DNA of 64,000 bases from an uncultured Flavobacteriaceae bacterium (lineage in GTDB: Bacteria > Bacteroidota > Bacteroidia > Flavobacteriales > Flavobacteriaceae): positions 310,001 through 374,000 of the forward strand of contig CANLWN010000002.1 of NCBI GenBank assembly GCA_947494825.1, read 5' to 3'. The position numbers and the translations under genes are program-made. Numbering within the stretch: the stretch's first letter is position 1; each line of letters starts with the position of its first letter. Positions 1-9,797 of this stretch are shown here, in pieces. Below the pieces are notes generated by a model, which saw nothing but the letters and a program-made list of their open reading frames with translations, searched no databases and had not been told where the DNA came from.

Positions 1-308
1 ATGGAAAACGGATACCCAAGATAGGTTATGGCCTCATGTTTACAAGCGTCCTCAGCTCCCCTTACATTGGCAACAATGGCCAATAATTTGCTCCGTGTTT
101 CTGTAAGGTCCAACTCCGAAAGCACACGGGCCGTGTCCACCATTTGGGGTATGGCCTTCGGGGATACAAAGCTACCAAAATCGATGGTGTCAAAACCGCA
201 TTGCAACAAGGACTGTATATACAGTACTTTACGTTCTGTGGGAATAAACGCCTTAATTCCCTGCATGGCGTCTCGTGGACATTCAATTATCTTGATAGCT
301 TTGGGCAT
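1..308 (-). CDS. Hydroxymethylglutaryl-CoA lyase, N-terminal part
   Basis: The reverse strand reads an open frame from an ATG at 308 that runs off the left edge. The translation has ECPRDAMQG near the start, FIPTERKVLYIQSLLQCG, then DTIDFGSFVSPKAIPQM, which is the substrate and metal-site region of the HMG-CoA lyase (DRE-TIM metallolyase) family. The enzyme splits HMG-CoA into acetoacetate and acetyl-CoA in leucine breakdown, in the cytosol. An in-frame TAG lies six codons upstream (324-326), so the ATG at 308 is the only good start. About 100 of an expected 280-300 residues are visible. It is divergent from the Dabb gene to its right. Family assignment is by recognition of the motifs; no pathway neighbours are visible in the window. 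Confidence 0.85.
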   Translation of the reverse strand, partial: MPKAIKIIECPRDAMQGIKAFIPTERKVLYIQSLLQCGFDTIDFGSFVSPKAIPQMVDTARVLSELDLTETRSKLLAIVANVRGAEDACKHEAITYLGYPFS

Positions 309-451
309 GGACCGTGGTATATGCTAGCCCAAAATTACCATTATTTATCAGATAACGGCATAGTAAAAAACATAGATCGGGATGCATTTAGGACCAAAAG
401 TGCAAACCCGGCCCAAATCTGGATCTGTTTTCCTATCTTGACAAAAAAAAG

Positions 452-874
452 ATGAAAGCATTCTCCTTGGGACTTACCGCTCTGATCCTGATGGTATCCT
501 TGGGCCTGATGTCCTATACTCTGGATGGGGCATCAAAAGAAGCAATTCTAAAAACCGTTGTTATGCAAGATAGCGTTTTGCGTCATGTTGTATTGTTCAA
601 GTTTAAAGACGGTACGTCCGGGGAAAAATTAGCCGAAATAGAAAAGGCATTTACGGCCCTGCCAACCAAAATACCACAGATACAAGGGTACGAATGGGGA
701 CTGAACAATAGTCCGGAAGGTCTTGAAAAGGGTTTTACCCATTGTTTTTTCCTCACCTTCAAAAGTGAGGCGGACCGAGCCATTTATCTTCCACATCCCG
801 ACCATCGGGCTTTTGGAGCCCTATTAAAACCTCATCTGGAAGATGTCTTGGTTGTAGATTATTGGACACATTAG
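452..874 (+). CDS. Dabb (stress-responsive alpha/beta barrel) domain protein, membrane-anchored or secreted
   Basis: A 140-residue protein with a hydrophobic stretch at about residues 4-22 that could be a signal peptide or anchor. From about residue 43 it reads LRHVVLFKFKDG, followed by a ferredoxin-like Dabb domain ending in HLEDVLVVDYWTH, the usual C-terminal end of the family (PF07876). Dabb proteins are small dimeric barrels; many are of unknown function and some are enzymes in polyketide or sugar metabolism. The export signal suggests a periplasmic role. It stands alone between the divergent HMG-CoA lyase gene and the convergent pyrD, whose ends are separated by only 13 bases. Confidence 0.8.
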   Translation: MKAFSLGLTALILMVSLGLMSYTLDGASKEAILKTVVMQDSVLRHVVLFKFKDGTSGEKLAEIEKAFTALPTKIPQIQGYEWGLNNSPEGLEKGFTHCFFLTFKSEADRAIYLPHPDHRAFGALLKPHLEDVLVVDYWTH

Positions 875-887
875 CCTAAGGTTACTT

Positions 888-1931
888 TTATACTGCAGTT
901 TTCTGAAGAATGGCCTTGTTGATCTTTTTGACCAAAGCAGGCCCCTCATAGACAAACCCAGTCCAAAGCTGTACCAAATCGGCTCCTGCTTCCAACTTTT
1001 CGAGAGCGTCATCTGCGGAATGGATTCCACCCACCCCAATGATCGCAAAGGCTTTGTTGCTCCGCTCCGCTAAAAAACGAATGACCTCGGTACTTCTTTG
1101 GCTAAGCGGTCTACCGCTAAGGCCACCCTTTTCCTCTACAAGGGTACAGTCTGATTTCAACTCTTTGCGGGTTATCGTGGTGTTGGTAGCAATAACGCCG
1201 TCTATTTTGGTGCGTTCAATTATTTTAATGATATCCAATAACTGGACATTCTCCAAATCGGGTGCTATTTTCAATAGGATCGGTTTCTCCTTTACCTTCC
1301 CCTTTTCGGCATATTTACTGTTCTCGCGCTTAAGTGCGTTCAACAAGGCGGTAAGAGGTTCCTTATCTTGAAGCTCCCTAAGTCCAGGAGTATTGGGCGA
1401 ACTTACATTGACCACAAAATAGTCCACATGATCAAAAAGGGCATCAAAACAAATAAGGTAGTCCTTGATGGCTTGATCGTTTGGGGTACTCTTATTTTTT
1501 CCGATGTTTCCCCCGATCAGCACCCTGTGCTTTTTTTTAAGCTGCTCCACCGCATCAAAAACTCCTTTGTTGTTAAATCCCATTCGATTGATGATGCCTT
1601 CATCGGCCTTAAGGCGGAAGAGTCGTTTCTTAGGGTTCCCTTCTTGCGGTTTTGGGGTAAGGGTCCCTATTTCCACAAATCCAAAACCAAAATTGGAGAG
1701 TTCGTTATACAGTTTTGCATCCTTGTCAAAACCGGCCGCCAAACCCACGGGGTTCGCAAATTTTAAACCGACTACCTCGCGCTGCAAACGCGGATCGTTT
1801 AGCTGGTACATGGACCTAAAAATGGGGGCAAATCCCACTTTGGAAAGACATTTGATCAGGAAGAAAGAAAGGTGGTGCACCTTTTCCGGGTCAAGAAGGA
1901 AAAGTAGCGGACGAATTAGAATTTTATACAT
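888..1931 (-). CDS. pyrD: Dihydroorotate dehydrogenase (quinone), class 2
   Basis: A 347-residue flavoprotein oxidising dihydroorotate to orotate with quinone as acceptor, the fourth step of pyrimidine synthesis, at the inner face of the cytoplasmic membrane. The N-terminal helix pair (residues 1-40) typical of class 2 enzymes is present, followed by FMN-binding [15 protein letters not shown] (about 58-72), RMGFNNKG, and [10 protein letters not shown] (about 175-184) with the catalytic serine of class 2. The C-terminal part contains [20 protein letters not shown], the FMN-phosphate loop. Length matches the family. Another pyrimidine gene, pyrF, lies at the far end of the window, so the pathway is not clustered here. 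Confidence 0.95.
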   Translation of the reverse strand: MYKILIRPLLFLLDPEKVHHLSFFLIKCLSKVGFAPIFRSMYQLNDPRLQREVVGLKFANPVGLAAGFDKDAKLYNELSNFGFGFVEIGTLTPKPQEGNPKKRLFRLKADEGIINRMGFNNKGVFDAVEQLKKKHRVLIGGNIGKNKSTPNDQAIKDYLICFDALFDHVDYFVVNVSSPNTPGLRELQDKEPLTALLNALKRENSKYAEKGKVKEKPILLKIAPDLENVQLLDIIKIIERTKIDGVIATNTTITRKELKSDCTLVEEKGGLSGRPLSQRSTEVIRFLAERSNKAFAIIGVGGIHSADDALEKLEAGADLVQLWTGFVYEGPALVKKINKAILQKTAV

Positions 1932-2018
1932 GAATGGCAGAAAACTTTGCGCAAAAATACAAACTCGAATCGAGTAGCAGTGCTACCTATCATTATTTTA
2001 TGGCATCAAAGCCAAAAA

Positions 2019-2456
2019 TCATTCGGGCTGGACCACCATAGGCGTACGTATTGCCTCTCTGCAAAGAGCAACATATCGCTGGTATTGTCTTTCATTGAAT
2101 ATGGCAATCAGCTTCTTATCATAGGATTTGGAAACGGCGAGCACTTCCTCCTTTAGGATATCGAACTTCTTGGCCAATTTGTTAAGGTCTTCCTGGGTCT
2201 CTTGAGGGTGATCGTTGAGCAGCACCTTCATTTTATCTTCTATCTGTTGGCGCTTAATTTTAAGTTCGCCCCTCCAGGCCTCCATTTTTCCTATCTGCTC
2301 TTCGTTCAATTGAAATACTTTGAGAATGGTCTCCTTATTTTTTCCTCCAATATCCAAAGTACAATCCTGGGCATTTCCCCAAGCGCAACAAAGCACAAAA
2401 AGGGCAAGGAGATAAAATCGTTTATTAAGGGCTACTTTATGGTGCATAGCTGGCAT
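2019..2456 (-). CDS. Small secreted protein of unknown function
   Basis: A 145-residue protein with a signal peptide (about residues 10-30, ending WGNAQ). The mature part is almost entirely charged helices (KIKRQQIEDKMKVL, EEVLAVSKSYDKK) with two cysteines, one just after the signal peptide and one near the end. The pattern, a small helical periplasmic protein with a repeated 'Q/E-R-Q-Y' end, recalls Spy/CpxP-like proteins, but I do not see their LTxxQ motifs clearly and do not assign it. An alternative start is the ATG at 2447. It lies between pyrD and the TonB-receptor operon, on the same strand as both, after that operon's terminator, and is probably independently transcribed. Confidence 0.65.
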   Translation of the reverse strand: MPAMHHKVALNKRFYLLALFVLCCAWGNAQDCTLDIGGKNKETILKVFQLNEEQIGKMEAWRGELKIKRQQIEDKMKVLLNDHPQETQEDLNKLAKKFDILKEEVLAVSKSYDKKLIAIFNERQYQRYVALCREAIRTPMVVQPE

Positions 2457-2526
2457 ACTTTAAAAATACCACTAATATAAACAGTGTTTTCAATCAAAAA
2501 GTATGTGGGCTGCACTTCTTTTTTAA

Positions 2527-2553
2527 CAAAAAAACTGCCCAAAAATGGGCAGC
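2527..2553 (-). terminator. Intrinsic terminator of the sigma/FecR/TonB-receptor operon
   Basis: On the minus strand the 7-bp stem CTGCCCA/TGGGCAG with a 4-base loop is followed by seven T. It begins about 35 bases after the stop codon of the TonB-dependent receptor. Confidence 0.8.
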
Positions 2554-2588
2554 TTCCTTCAAAAAACTAACTTAAACTACATTCACGC

Positions 2589-5500
2589 CTACTTGAGCGT
2601 AAAATTTAACCTAGCAAATAAAAATCTTCCCGCAATTCCAAATTGCTGAGATCTTCGCGACCAATCAAAACGGCCAGAGCTGCGGTTGTTACCGCCATCT
2701 CCCAATTCTTGGGCCGCCCTATCGGGGAAGATGTCAAATAAGTTGTTTGCCCCAATGGTCAGCCTCAGCTCATCAAAGACCTTGTATCCAATGGATAGGT
2801 CCGTGACCAATTTGGTTCCAAAAACCTGTTGGCGATCCACATTGGTGGTAGCCTCGGTTACCTCCCCGAAATAGACATTCCTCAAAAAGAAAACCAATTT
2901 ATCCGAAGTAAGGCTGTTGGTCAAATTTATCTTTGTTCTTGGCACGGCTTCTTCCAGATATACCCTGCTGTCTTCCGGAAAATACGTATCTACCAATCCG
3001 GCATCCCTTAGCACTTGGGAGGCATTGATGTCCCCTACCTGTTGCGTTTTGGAAAAGGTCCCCGCCAGGTCTGACTTCAACCGCCATTGGTCACCCAAAT
3101 CTACCTTGTGCGTTACCACGATGTCCAAACCTTTGGACTCCGTATCAATGGCATTGGCAAAGAAAGCGGCCCTGGAAGCATTGGCCTGCCTTAATAGATT
3201 GTCCAATTCCGTACCCGTTCCCGGTCCACTGAATTGGCCGGTAAAGACCACTCTGTCATCTATTTTTACAAAGTACCCGTCTACCGTAATGGTCAGGTTT
3301 GCATCGGGAATCTTTGTGGTAAAGCCCAAGCTAACACTTTGTGAAGTCTCCTCCTTTAACTGGGGAATGCCCAAAAGCTGCGCTGCCCTACTGTCGTTGG
3401 CAAAGGTACCAACCTCTTGCGGGTTGCCGTCCTGATCAAATATGGTAGAGGTGGAATTAAAATTGATCTGATGCAAGGACGGTGCCCTAAACCCGGTATT
3501 GACCGCGCCCCGAAGATTAAAATTATCGGACAGTTTTATCCTGGTGGACAATTTAAAGTTGATTGTGGATCCAAAATCGCTGTAATTCTCAAATCTCGTG
3601 GCAAAACTCGCCAAAAAAGACTCTGAAAAGTCGGCCTCCACGTCAAAGTACCCGGCCACACTGCTTCGCCCTCTGGACAGTTCATTGGACGGACTGAAAC
3701 CAGGAAAAACCTGGGACCCCCCAGGCCTGGCATTTCCGAAGAAATCCTCGGAAGGCAGTTGTGTGGATAATGTGATTACTTCCCCTTCGGCCGTGTACTG
3801 TGAATAGGATTCTTCCTCTCCGGCCACGATTTCATAATTCTCCACCCGGTATTCCGCTCCAAAAGCGATGTTCAACCCAGAAAGGACATCGTCGAAAAAT
3901 TGGGTAATGTCCAAATTGGAGGTGTTTTGGGAAAACGAGAAGCCACCAGCATCAAAGGTAGTGGGAGATGCACTCTGCAAGGAGGCGTTAAAGGTGTTTC
4001 CAATAGTATACAAAAAGGAGTTCTGTCCATAGGTATTACTAAAGTCCACGCTCCAGTCGCCTATCATACCCTTTATTCCAACGGAGATCGACTCGTCCTT
4101 GATATTGGAGTTGATTTCCGGCAAAAAACCATTGATAAAGGCAGGGGTAAAGGTCCTGCTTTGGTTTGGAAGTCTATAAAATCCGGCAGAATTACCGGTT
4201 CGGGAGCTAATTCCCGCAAAGGAATAGAGTTCCGTGCCATTATCGTCCAACGGAAGGGAGAAGTTGGCAAACAGGCGGCCTCCCCGCAGTGCCGACTGTC
4301 CCACGCGCATATTAAAATCGCTTCGTTGTTGCCCCCTGGCAGCCAATTCGGCCGTTGTATTATCCACGGACAGTACGGTACGTAGTTCATCCTTGGTGGT
4401 TGCCCCGCCCAGGTCGATTCCTGCGGTATTGGCAAATTGTATCACATCGGCCACATCGTCATCCAACAAATTGGTAATGTCAAAACCGGAATCGTTAGCT
4501 ACCCTTTCCACGGTATTGTATAGATTGTAAACATCACCTTCCCATTCGAACATACGGCTATAATCCTCGCGAACATCAAAATCGCCCGCAAAGGTAAGAT
4601 AGCCTCCATTATCACCTAGGGGGAGGCCATAACTGGCGGCCACATTGGTGGTTTCCCCGTCCGAACCCCCTGTTTGCCCATTGGCCTCCTTGGAGAAATT
4701 GGCACCGGAGGTCACTGTGGCACTGAGTTCGTTTACGCTTTTGTTCAAAACAATATTGATAACACCTGCAATGGCATCTGAGCCATACTGAGCGGCCGCA
4801 CCATCACGTAGTACTTCAATACGTTGTATGGCCGCTGCCGGAATGGAATTCAGATCGGTACCAACACTACCCCTACCAAAGGTTCCATTCACATTGACCA
4901 GTGAGGAGGTATGCCTTCGTTTTCCATTGATCAATACCAAGACCTGATCGGGACCAAGGCCCCTCAAAGAGGCTGGATCTATATGATCCGTACCGTCAGA
5001 AATGGTCTGTGTATTGGAAGTAAAGGAAGGAGCCACATAATTCAAAATCTGATTTAGGTTTACCTGTGGTGCCACATTGTTCAATTCCTTCACATCAATG
5101 ACATCGACCGGCACCGTGCTTTCAGTTGCTGTTCTATTTGGATTACGGGAGCCCACGATGATTACTTCGGATAGCTCCAGGCCAGAGACCATTCTTACGT
5201 TCACCGTAGAACCACTTACCACTACGCGTTGGGTCTCGTATCCGATATAGGAAATCTCCAAAGTGTCTCCCTGAAGGGCGTCAATCGTGAAATTTCCATC
5301 AAAATCCGTTGTGGTACCGTTGGTTGTTCCTACTACGAGCACCGTGGCGCCGGGAAGTGGAGATCCGTTCTCATCGGTCACTACACCGCTTATGGACTGC
5401 TGAAGCTCAAAAATGGAATTGACCATGACATAGTCCAGACTGCCCAGGGTGCTCACCTTGTCCAATTGCAGTTTAGGGACCTTCTTATGGTATACTACAT

Positions 5501-5795
5501 AATATTTATTGCCCAGGTATTCAAAATCAAAGCTGGTTCTTTTCTCCAGTTTGTTGATGACCTTATCCAGTACCTTGTACTCGTATTCCTCGGGGTTTAG
5601 GTGGGTACCGGAGAGCAGGCCCGGGTTGTAGGTAAAAAACACTTCATGTTTTTCACTTAGTTCCGCTAGGAAGTCGGTCAGCGCCACCATTTTACTGGTC
5701 GCAAAACTTCGCGACTCGGTTACTGCCTTTGCTTCCGTGATTCCTATGGATAGGAGCAGGAGCAGCAGTACTGTAAAGCGTTGTTTTCCTTTCAT
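2589..5795 (-). CDS. TonB-dependent outer-membrane receptor with N-terminal signalling (STN) domain
   Basis: A 1068-residue outer-membrane transporter. After a signal peptide (about 1-24) comes a secretin/TonB short N-terminal domain (about 30-115), the part that talks to a FecR-type anti-sigma factor. Next is a carboxypeptidase-D-like plug extension ([19 protein letters not shown], about 131-205), then the plug (about 225-360; [35 protein letters not shown]) and a 22-strand barrel ending in [11 protein letters not shown]. It is the last gene of an operon with the ECF sigma factor and FecR upstream, 15 bases after fecR, so ligand binding probably induces its own synthesis. No SusD partner follows it. 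The substrate cannot be read from the sequence; siderophores are common for this layout, but sugars or peptides are possible. Confidence 0.9.
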   Translation of the reverse strand: MKGKQRFTVLLLLLLSIGITEAKAVTESRSFATSKMVALTDFLAELSEKHEVFFTYNPGLLSGTHLNPEEYEYKVLDKVINKLEKRTSFDFEYLGNKYYVVYHKKVPKLQLDKVSTLGSLDYVMVNSIFELQQSISGVVTDENGSPLPGATVLVVGTTNGTTTDFDGNFTIDALQGDTLEISYIGYETQRVVVSGSTVNVRMVSGLELSEVIIVGSRNPNRTATESTVPVDVIDVKELNNVAPQVNLNQILNYVAPSFTSNTQTISDGTDHIDPASLRGLGPDQVLVLINGKRRHTSSLVNVNGTFGRGSVGTDLNSIPAAAIQRIEVLRDGAAAQYGSDAIAGVINIVLNKSVNELSATVTSGANFSKEANGQTGGSDGETTNVAASYGLPLGDNGGYLTFAGDFDVREDYSRMFEWEGDVYNLYNTVERVANDSGFDITNLLDDDVADVIQFANTAGIDLGGATTKDELRTVLSVDNTTAELAARGQQRSDFNMRVGQSALRGGRLFANFSLPLDDNGTELYSFAGISSRTGNSAGFYRLPNQSRTFTPAFINGFLPEINSNIKDESISVGIKGMIGDWSVDFSNTYGQNSFLYTIGNTFNASLQSASPTTFDAGGFSFSQNTSNLDITQFFDDVLSGLNIAFGAEYRVENYEIVAGEEESYSQYTAEGEVITLSTQLPSEDFFGNARPGGSQVFPGFSPSNELSRGRSSVAGYFDVEADFSESFLASFATRFENYSDFGSTINFKLSTRIKLSDNFNLRGAVNTGFRAPSLHQINFNSTSTIFDQDGNPQEVGTFANDSRAAQLLGIPQLKEETSQSVSLGFTTKIPDANLTITVDGYFVKIDDRVVFTGQFSGPGTGTELDNLLRQANASRAAFFANAIDTESKGLDIVVTHKVDLGDQWRLKSDLAGTFSKTQQVGDINASQVLRDAGLVDTYFPEDSRVYLEEAVPRTKINLTNSLTSDKLVFFLRNVYFGEVTEATTNVDRQQVFGTKLVTDLSIGYKVFDELRLTIGANNLFDIFPDRAAQELGDGGNNRSSGRFDWSRRSQQFGIAGRFLFARLNFTLK

Positions 5796-5810
5796 GTTCT
5801 TGAGTTTTAG

Positions 5811-6824
5811 TTATTGATCGTTGTAAATTATGAGTTTATTGTCCTGTTGGACAATTCGGGTTCCCGTCGTCTTTTCGATTGCCGACAAACATATTTTAAG
5901 GTTTTCATTGGGAATACCTCCCGTGAGTGTCTTCCCTTCAAGGGTCTTATCCATAAATTCCGCAGGAAGTCCATAGGTATGCCCTAAATGTTTCATGACC
6001 TCCTTTAGGCTAATATTATTAAAGACATAGGTGCCTTCGCGCCACAAATAGGTATTGGGCTTTTCGGCACCTTCATGGAGTACCACCTTGTCCACGTTGG
6101 AATAAGAGACATATTCTCCGGGTAACATTTTCTTGGCAATGCCGTTCTTGAGCAAGAGATTGATCGAGCCCTCATCCAAAGTAACATCGGTCTTGCTATC
6201 TCTCGTATTTACATGGAATTGTGTACCGTATACCTCTACCCTAAGATCTTCGGTATTGACCCAGAATTTGGCTCGAGTCTCGTTTTGGGGCTTCACCTTA
6301 AAATAGGCCTCCCCCTTCAAAGTAACGTCACGTGTGTTCTTTTTGCCGTATCGAATCTCCGAATTACCGTTTAGAACCACTGAAGTGCCATCGGGCAATT
6401 TGAGGTTGATGACCTCCCCAAAACCAGTTTTATGAACAATCTCATCCGAGGTTCTCGGAAAATTTAAGGCAACCAACATCAAAATTAAGCCCACTGCGGC
6501 TAAGGAGGCTACCCTCTTTACTGTTTTGGAAAGTTGTATGACCGGTTTACCGTCTCTGGCTTGCGCCCTTTTCTGAATTTGGCCCAGGACCGCATCGAGT
6601 TCTTTATTGATATGGGTCTCGTCTACCCCATGCGGCTGGAAGGCAATACCCAGTACAATGTCCTTTGCATTATAGACCACATCAATTTTATCAGGATTAT
6701 CCTTGATCCAGGTATTCCAAAAGGCAACATCGTTCTCGTTGCTGTTTTTAGCCCAGTTTCTAAAAGAGGAATCGCTTAAGAGTTTTTCCAAAAATGCTTG
6801 GGTAGCTTCGTCCATCAGTGACAA
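5811..6824 (-). CDS. FecR family anti-sigma factor
   Basis: A 337-residue inner-membrane regulator. The N-terminal cytoplasmic part (about 1-100) binds the sigma factor; one membrane helix follows (VKRVASLAAVGLILMLVALNF, about 106-126). The periplasmic part has the FecR domain (about 130-225; NLKLPDGTSVVLNGNSEIRY, LKGEAYFKVKP) and a C-terminal DUF4974 domain (about 265-335) that contacts the STN domain of the partner receptor. It lies between the ECF sigma gene and the TonB-dependent receptor, the standard order for a trans-envelope signalling unit in Bacteroidota. The start at 6824 gives the usual full-length cytoplasmic domain. Confidence 0.92.
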   Translation of the reverse strand: MSLMDEATQAFLEKLLSDSSFRNWAKNSNENDVAFWNTWIKDNPDKIDVVYNAKDIVLGIAFQPHGVDETHINKELDAVLGQIQKRAQARDGKPVIQLSKTVKRVASLAAVGLILMLVALNFPRTSDEIVHKTGFGEVINLKLPDGTSVVLNGNSEIRYGKKNTRDVTLKGEAYFKVKPQNETRAKFWVNTEDLRVEVYGTQFHVNTRDSKTDVTLDEGSINLLLKNGIAKKMLPGEYVSYSNVDKVVLHEGAEKPNTYLWREGTYVFNNISLKEVMKHLGHTYGLPAEFMDKTLEGKTLTGGIPNENLKICLSAIEKTTGTRIVQQDNKLIIYNDQ

Positions 6825-6904
6825 TTAGGTGCATATAAAATGCCATTCATCGATAAAGAGGAATCAATCGCTGTTTTATACCCTGTTTTTTTGAAAAATT
6901 CGTA

Positions 6905-7507
6905 CTACCGCTGAAGTATTTGCCGGATCACCTGGGTTTCAACCGAATTTCGGAGCTTTACAAATGCTTTTTGAAGCGTATTGAGGACGCTTTGGTATGA
7001 AATGCCCATGACCTCAGAAATTTCCTTGGTTTTAAGGTCGCTGTAATATTTTAAATACACTACTTCCCGTTCCCTTTTGGAAAGACCGTTGAGAATTTCG
7101 GCCAAGACCTCTTTCCGGGCAGAGACAAGCTCCTGTTCCATGGCAATCTCCTCCGGGGAAAACTCAAACTTGGACAATGCCTCGGGCGTCCCCTCCAAAT
7201 CCGTAAACCGCCGTTCCCGTTTTAAGGATTTAAAAATTGCCCTTCGGAAAGAAACAAACAAATAGGCTTTGATGTTGTGCACCTCGCCCAAATTCCTTCG
7301 ATTCTCGAACAGATAGATAAAAAAGTCCTGAAGGCAGTCTTCGGTAAGATTTAGGTTTGCCGATATCTTATAGCCATAATTGTGAAGCATAGCGTAATAC
7401 CCCTTGAACAAGGTGGAGAAGGCATGGAGGTCGCCGCCTATAAAAAGGTGCCATATGACTTTTTCCGGTTGGATAGTAGTTGTTTTTGTACGATTCTGTA
7501 CTACCAA
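6905..7507 (-). CDS. ECF RNA polymerase sigma factor, FecI-like
   Basis: A 200-residue sigma-70 family protein. Region 2 is seen at about residues 25-95 (AFSTLFKGYYAMLHNYGYKI, EDCLQDFFIYLFENR) and region 4 at about 130-190 (LSKREREVVYLKYYSDLKTKEISEVMG with a helix-turn-helix SYQSVLNTLQKAFVKLR). It directs RNA polymerase to promoters of the operon it heads, under control of the FecR protein encoded next. The start must be a TTG at 7507: an in-frame TAA lies six codons upstream, no ATG precedes region 2, and a later ATG would remove part of region 2. Gap to fecR is 80 bases. Confidence 0.9.
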   Translation of the reverse strand: MVVQNRTKTTTIQPEKVIWHLFIGGDLHAFSTLFKGYYAMLHNYGYKISANLNLTEDCLQDFFIYLFENRRNLGEVHNIKAYLFVSFRRAIFKSLKRERRFTDLEGTPEALSKFEFSPEEIAMEQELVSARKEVLAEILNGLSKREREVVYLKYYSDLKTKEISEVMGISYQSVLNTLQKAFVKLRNSVETQVIRQILQR

Positions 7508-7586
7508 ATATAAGGAATATTCTTAAAGATGTTTTTTGGAAAGTTCTTAGGGGAAAATGCTCGGTGTAAACTTTGGTGTTATATTG

Positions 7587-7594
7587 TATTTTTG
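7587..7594 (+). promoter_or_regulatory. -7 box in front of pepT
   Basis: TATTTTTG matches the Bacteroidota TAnnTTTG -7 element and lies 16 bases before the pepT ATG. No TTG at the proper -33 distance was found, so the promoter call is tentative. Confidence 0.4.
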
Positions 7595-7609
7595 GGCAAA
7601 ACTCAATAC

Positions 7610-8842
7610 ATGCAGCATATCATAGATCGATTTATTGGTTATGTGACCATTGATACCCAAAGTGACCCCCGTTCCAACACTACACCTAGTACGGCCAAGC
7701 AATGGGACTTGGCCAACAAATTGGTAGCAGAATTAAAACAGATTGGCATGGAAGAGGTGACCATAGATGAACACGCGTATATTATGGCCACCCTACCGGG
7801 AAATGTGGACAAGAATGTACCGACCATAGGCTTTATATCCCATTTTGATACCACACCCGACTTCACAGGAACCCATGTAAGGCCAAAAATCATCAGGGAT
7901 TACGACGGTACCGATATTGTACTGAACCAGGAAAAGAATGTGCTGCTATCCCCGGACTATTTTGAAGAACTCTTACAGTACAAGGGCAATACCCTCATAA
8001 CCACGGATGGGACCACTTTGTTGGGAGCCGATGACAAGGCAGGCATTGCTGAAATCATGACGGCCATGGAGTATTTGATCCAACATCCCGAAATAAAACA
8101 CGGAACCATTCGCGTGGCATTTACGCCCGATGAGGAAATAGGACGCGGCGCACATAAGTTTAATGTAGCACAATTTGCAGCTGAATGGGCCTATACCATG
8201 GATGGGAGTCAAATTGGGGAGCTGGAGTATGAAAATTTTAATGCGGCCGCGGCCAAGCTCACTGTTCAGGGCAAAAGTGTGCATCCAGGATATGCCAAGG
8301 GAAAAATGGTCAACGCAATTGGGGTGTTAAATGAATTCATGTCCAGACTTCCCCCAAAGGAGCGCCCGGAACATACTTCGGACCGAGAAGGTTTTTTTCA
8401 TGTGCACGAGATAAAAGGCACTATTGAACACGCCGAACTGGAGCTAATCGTTAGGGGTCACGACAAGACGCGTTTTGAAGAAAGAAAGCAGCTGTTGTTG
8501 GATGTTGTACAAGAACTAAACGAGTTGCACGGGCACTGCCTGGAGCTACAACTCCAAGACCAGTACTACAATATGAAGGAAAAAGTGGCTCCCCAATTCC
8601 ATATTGTGGAGATAGCCAAACAGGCCATGGAAACCCTAGGTATTGAACCCATTATAAAACCGATACGTGGAGGTACGGATGGCGCCCAATTGAGTTTTAT
8701 GGGCCTCCCCTGCCCCAATATTTTTGCCGGGGGACATAATTTTCATGGAAAATACGAGTATGTTCCGGTAGAGAGTATGCAAAAGGCAATTGAGGTTATC
8801 ATAAAAATTTGCGAAATTACAGCAGAAAAGTATCAAAGATGA
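7610..8842 (+). CDS. pepT: Peptidase T (tripeptide aminopeptidase)
   Basis: A 410-residue cytosolic zinc aminopeptidase of the M20B family that releases the N-terminal residue of tripeptides. Metal and catalytic residues are visible: SHFDTTPD (His and Asp), GADDKAG (bridging Asp), TPDEEIGRGA (Glu-Glu pair), YTMDGSQIGE (Asp) and GGHNFHGKYE (last His). I chose the ATG at 7610, beginning MQHIIDRFIGYVTID, because this is where family homology starts; an in-frame ATG at 7529 would add 27 unrelated residues and overlap the likely promoter. Its stop overlaps the start of the following DUF1801 gene by ATGA, so the two are probably translationally coupled. Confidence 0.93.
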   Translation: MQHIIDRFIGYVTIDTQSDPRSNTTPSTAKQWDLANKLVAELKQIGMEEVTIDEHAYIMATLPGNVDKNVPTIGFISHFDTTPDFTGTHVRPKIIRDYDGTDIVLNQEKNVLLSPDYFEELLQYKGNTLITTDGTTLLGADDKAGIAEIMTAMEYLIQHPEIKHGTIRVAFTPDEEIGRGAHKFNVAQFAAEWAYTMDGSQIGELEYENFNAAAAKLTVQGKSVHPGYAKGKMVNAIGVLNEFMSRLPPKERPEHTSDREGFFHVHEIKGTIEHAELELIVRGHDKTRFEERKQLLLDVVQELNELHGHCLELQLQDQYYNMKEKVAPQFHIVEIAKQAMETLGIEPIIKPIRGGTDGAQLSFMGLPCPNIFAGGHNFHGKYEYVPVESMQKAIEVIIKICEITAEKYQR

Positions 8843-9432
8843 AAAACTCGGAAAAAGTAGATACGTATTTTGCCAAAGAGGGGCCCTTTAAAGCGGGGAT
8901 GGCGATCCTAAGGGACCTGGCCAAGCAAACTGATTTGGAGGAGCAGTGCAAATGGGGTGCGCCCGTATATACGATCAACAATAAGAATGTCCTGGGCATC
9001 TTGGCCTTTAAGCACCATTTTGGGCTGTGGTTTTACCATGGTGTCTTTTTGAACGACCCCAAAGGCGTTTTGGAAAATGCCCAGGAAGGAAAGACCCGTG
9101 GCATGCGCCACTGGAAGTTCAAATCCGTAGCCGATATAGATCCTATAGTGGTGCTTTCCTATATCAAGGAGGCCATTGCAAACCAAAAGAAGGGAATGGT
9201 CATTAAACCGATTAGAAATAGCACTGTGGAAGTTCCGTCACTGCTCGCGGAAGCCCTGGCCAAAAAAGAAAGTCTGCGCATGGCCTTTGATGCACTTACC
9301 CCTTACAAACAGAAGGAGTATTCCGAACACATCGCTACGGCCAAGCAGGAAAAGACCAAAAAATCGCGTTTGGAAAAAATTCTCCCTATGATCGCTCAGG
9401 GTATTGGATTAAACGACTCCTATAGAACATAG
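8839..9432 (+). CDS. DUF1801 / YdeI-like protein
   Basis: A 197-residue protein starting MKNSEKVDTYFAKEGPFK. Residues 10-110 form a DUF1801-like alpha/beta domain (CKWGAPVYTINNKNVLGI, FGLWFYHGVFL) and the C-terminal third is a basic helical region (LTPYKQKEYSEHIATAKQEKTKKSRLEKIL) typical of the YdeI/OmpD-associated group. The function of the family is unknown; it is cytosolic and small. The start ATG overlaps the pepT stop codon by four bases. A strong terminator follows 20 bases after the stop. Confidence 0.8.
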   Translation: MKNSEKVDTYFAKEGPFKAGMAILRDLAKQTDLEEQCKWGAPVYTINNKNVLGILAFKHHFGLWFYHGVFLNDPKGVLENAQEGKTRGMRHWKFKSVADIDPIVVLSYIKEAIANQKKGMVIKPIRNSTVEVPSLLAEALAKKESLRMAFDALTPYKQKEYSEHIATAKQEKTKKSRLEKILPMIAQGIGLNDSYRT

Positions 9433-9452
9433 CTCCAAGCCTACCCCTAGCA

Positions 9453-9487
9453 CAAAAAAAACGCCAACCCGAAAGTTGGCGTTTTTT
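9453..9487. terminator. Bidirectional intrinsic terminator
   Basis: Stem ACGCCAAC/GTTGGCGT around loop CCGAAA, flanked by A-run on the left and T-run on the right. It can end the pepT-DUF1801 transcript on the plus strand and the nusB-DUF1573-yajC transcript on the minus strand. Confidence 0.85.
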
Positions 9488-9505
9488 AATCCGATGCAAT
9501 TGGGT

Positions 9506-9793
9506 TTATTTTTTCTCCGGAGCGTTGAGTTTTTTGCTCATTTCCATAGAAATGGCTGAACGATCAAATTTGATCCTGCCGGCCATGGTCTCAACGATAC
9601 AGGAAAAGTCCTTTTCGTTCAAATCCACGATTTTTCCGTACATGCCACTTTTGGTAACGATTTTATCTCCTTTTTTCAGCTCCTTTGAAAATTTCTTCTC
9701 ATCCTTTTGACGTTTCATTTGTGGGCGTATCATAAAAAAATAGGCCACCACAAATATCAAAATAAGCGGAAGAAATGGATATTGTTCTAACAT
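9506..9793 (-). CDS. yajC: Preprotein translocase subunit YajC
   Basis: A 95-residue inner-membrane protein with one membrane helix (about residues 4-24, FLPLILIFVVAYFFMIRPQ) ending in the family mark RPQMKRQKDEKK, then the cytoplasmic YajC domain (KKGDKIVTKSGMYGKIVDL). YajC associates with SecDF in protein export. It lies four bases after the DUF1573 lipoprotein gene and two genes after nusB, an order common in flavobacteria. The ATG at 9793 gives the standard short periplasmic N-terminus. Confidence 0.95.
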   Translation of the reverse strand: MLEQYPFLPLILIFVVAYFFMIRPQMKRQKDEKKFSKELKKGDKIVTKSGMYGKIVDLNEKDFSCIVETMAGRIKFDRSAISMEMSKKLNAPEKK

Positions 9794-9797
9794 AGTA

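Noticed and set aside
2589-7507. The first TonB-dependent receptor as a second SusC/SusD system
   Set aside because: No susD follows; the STN domain and the FecR/ECF pair show a transducer-type receptor instead.
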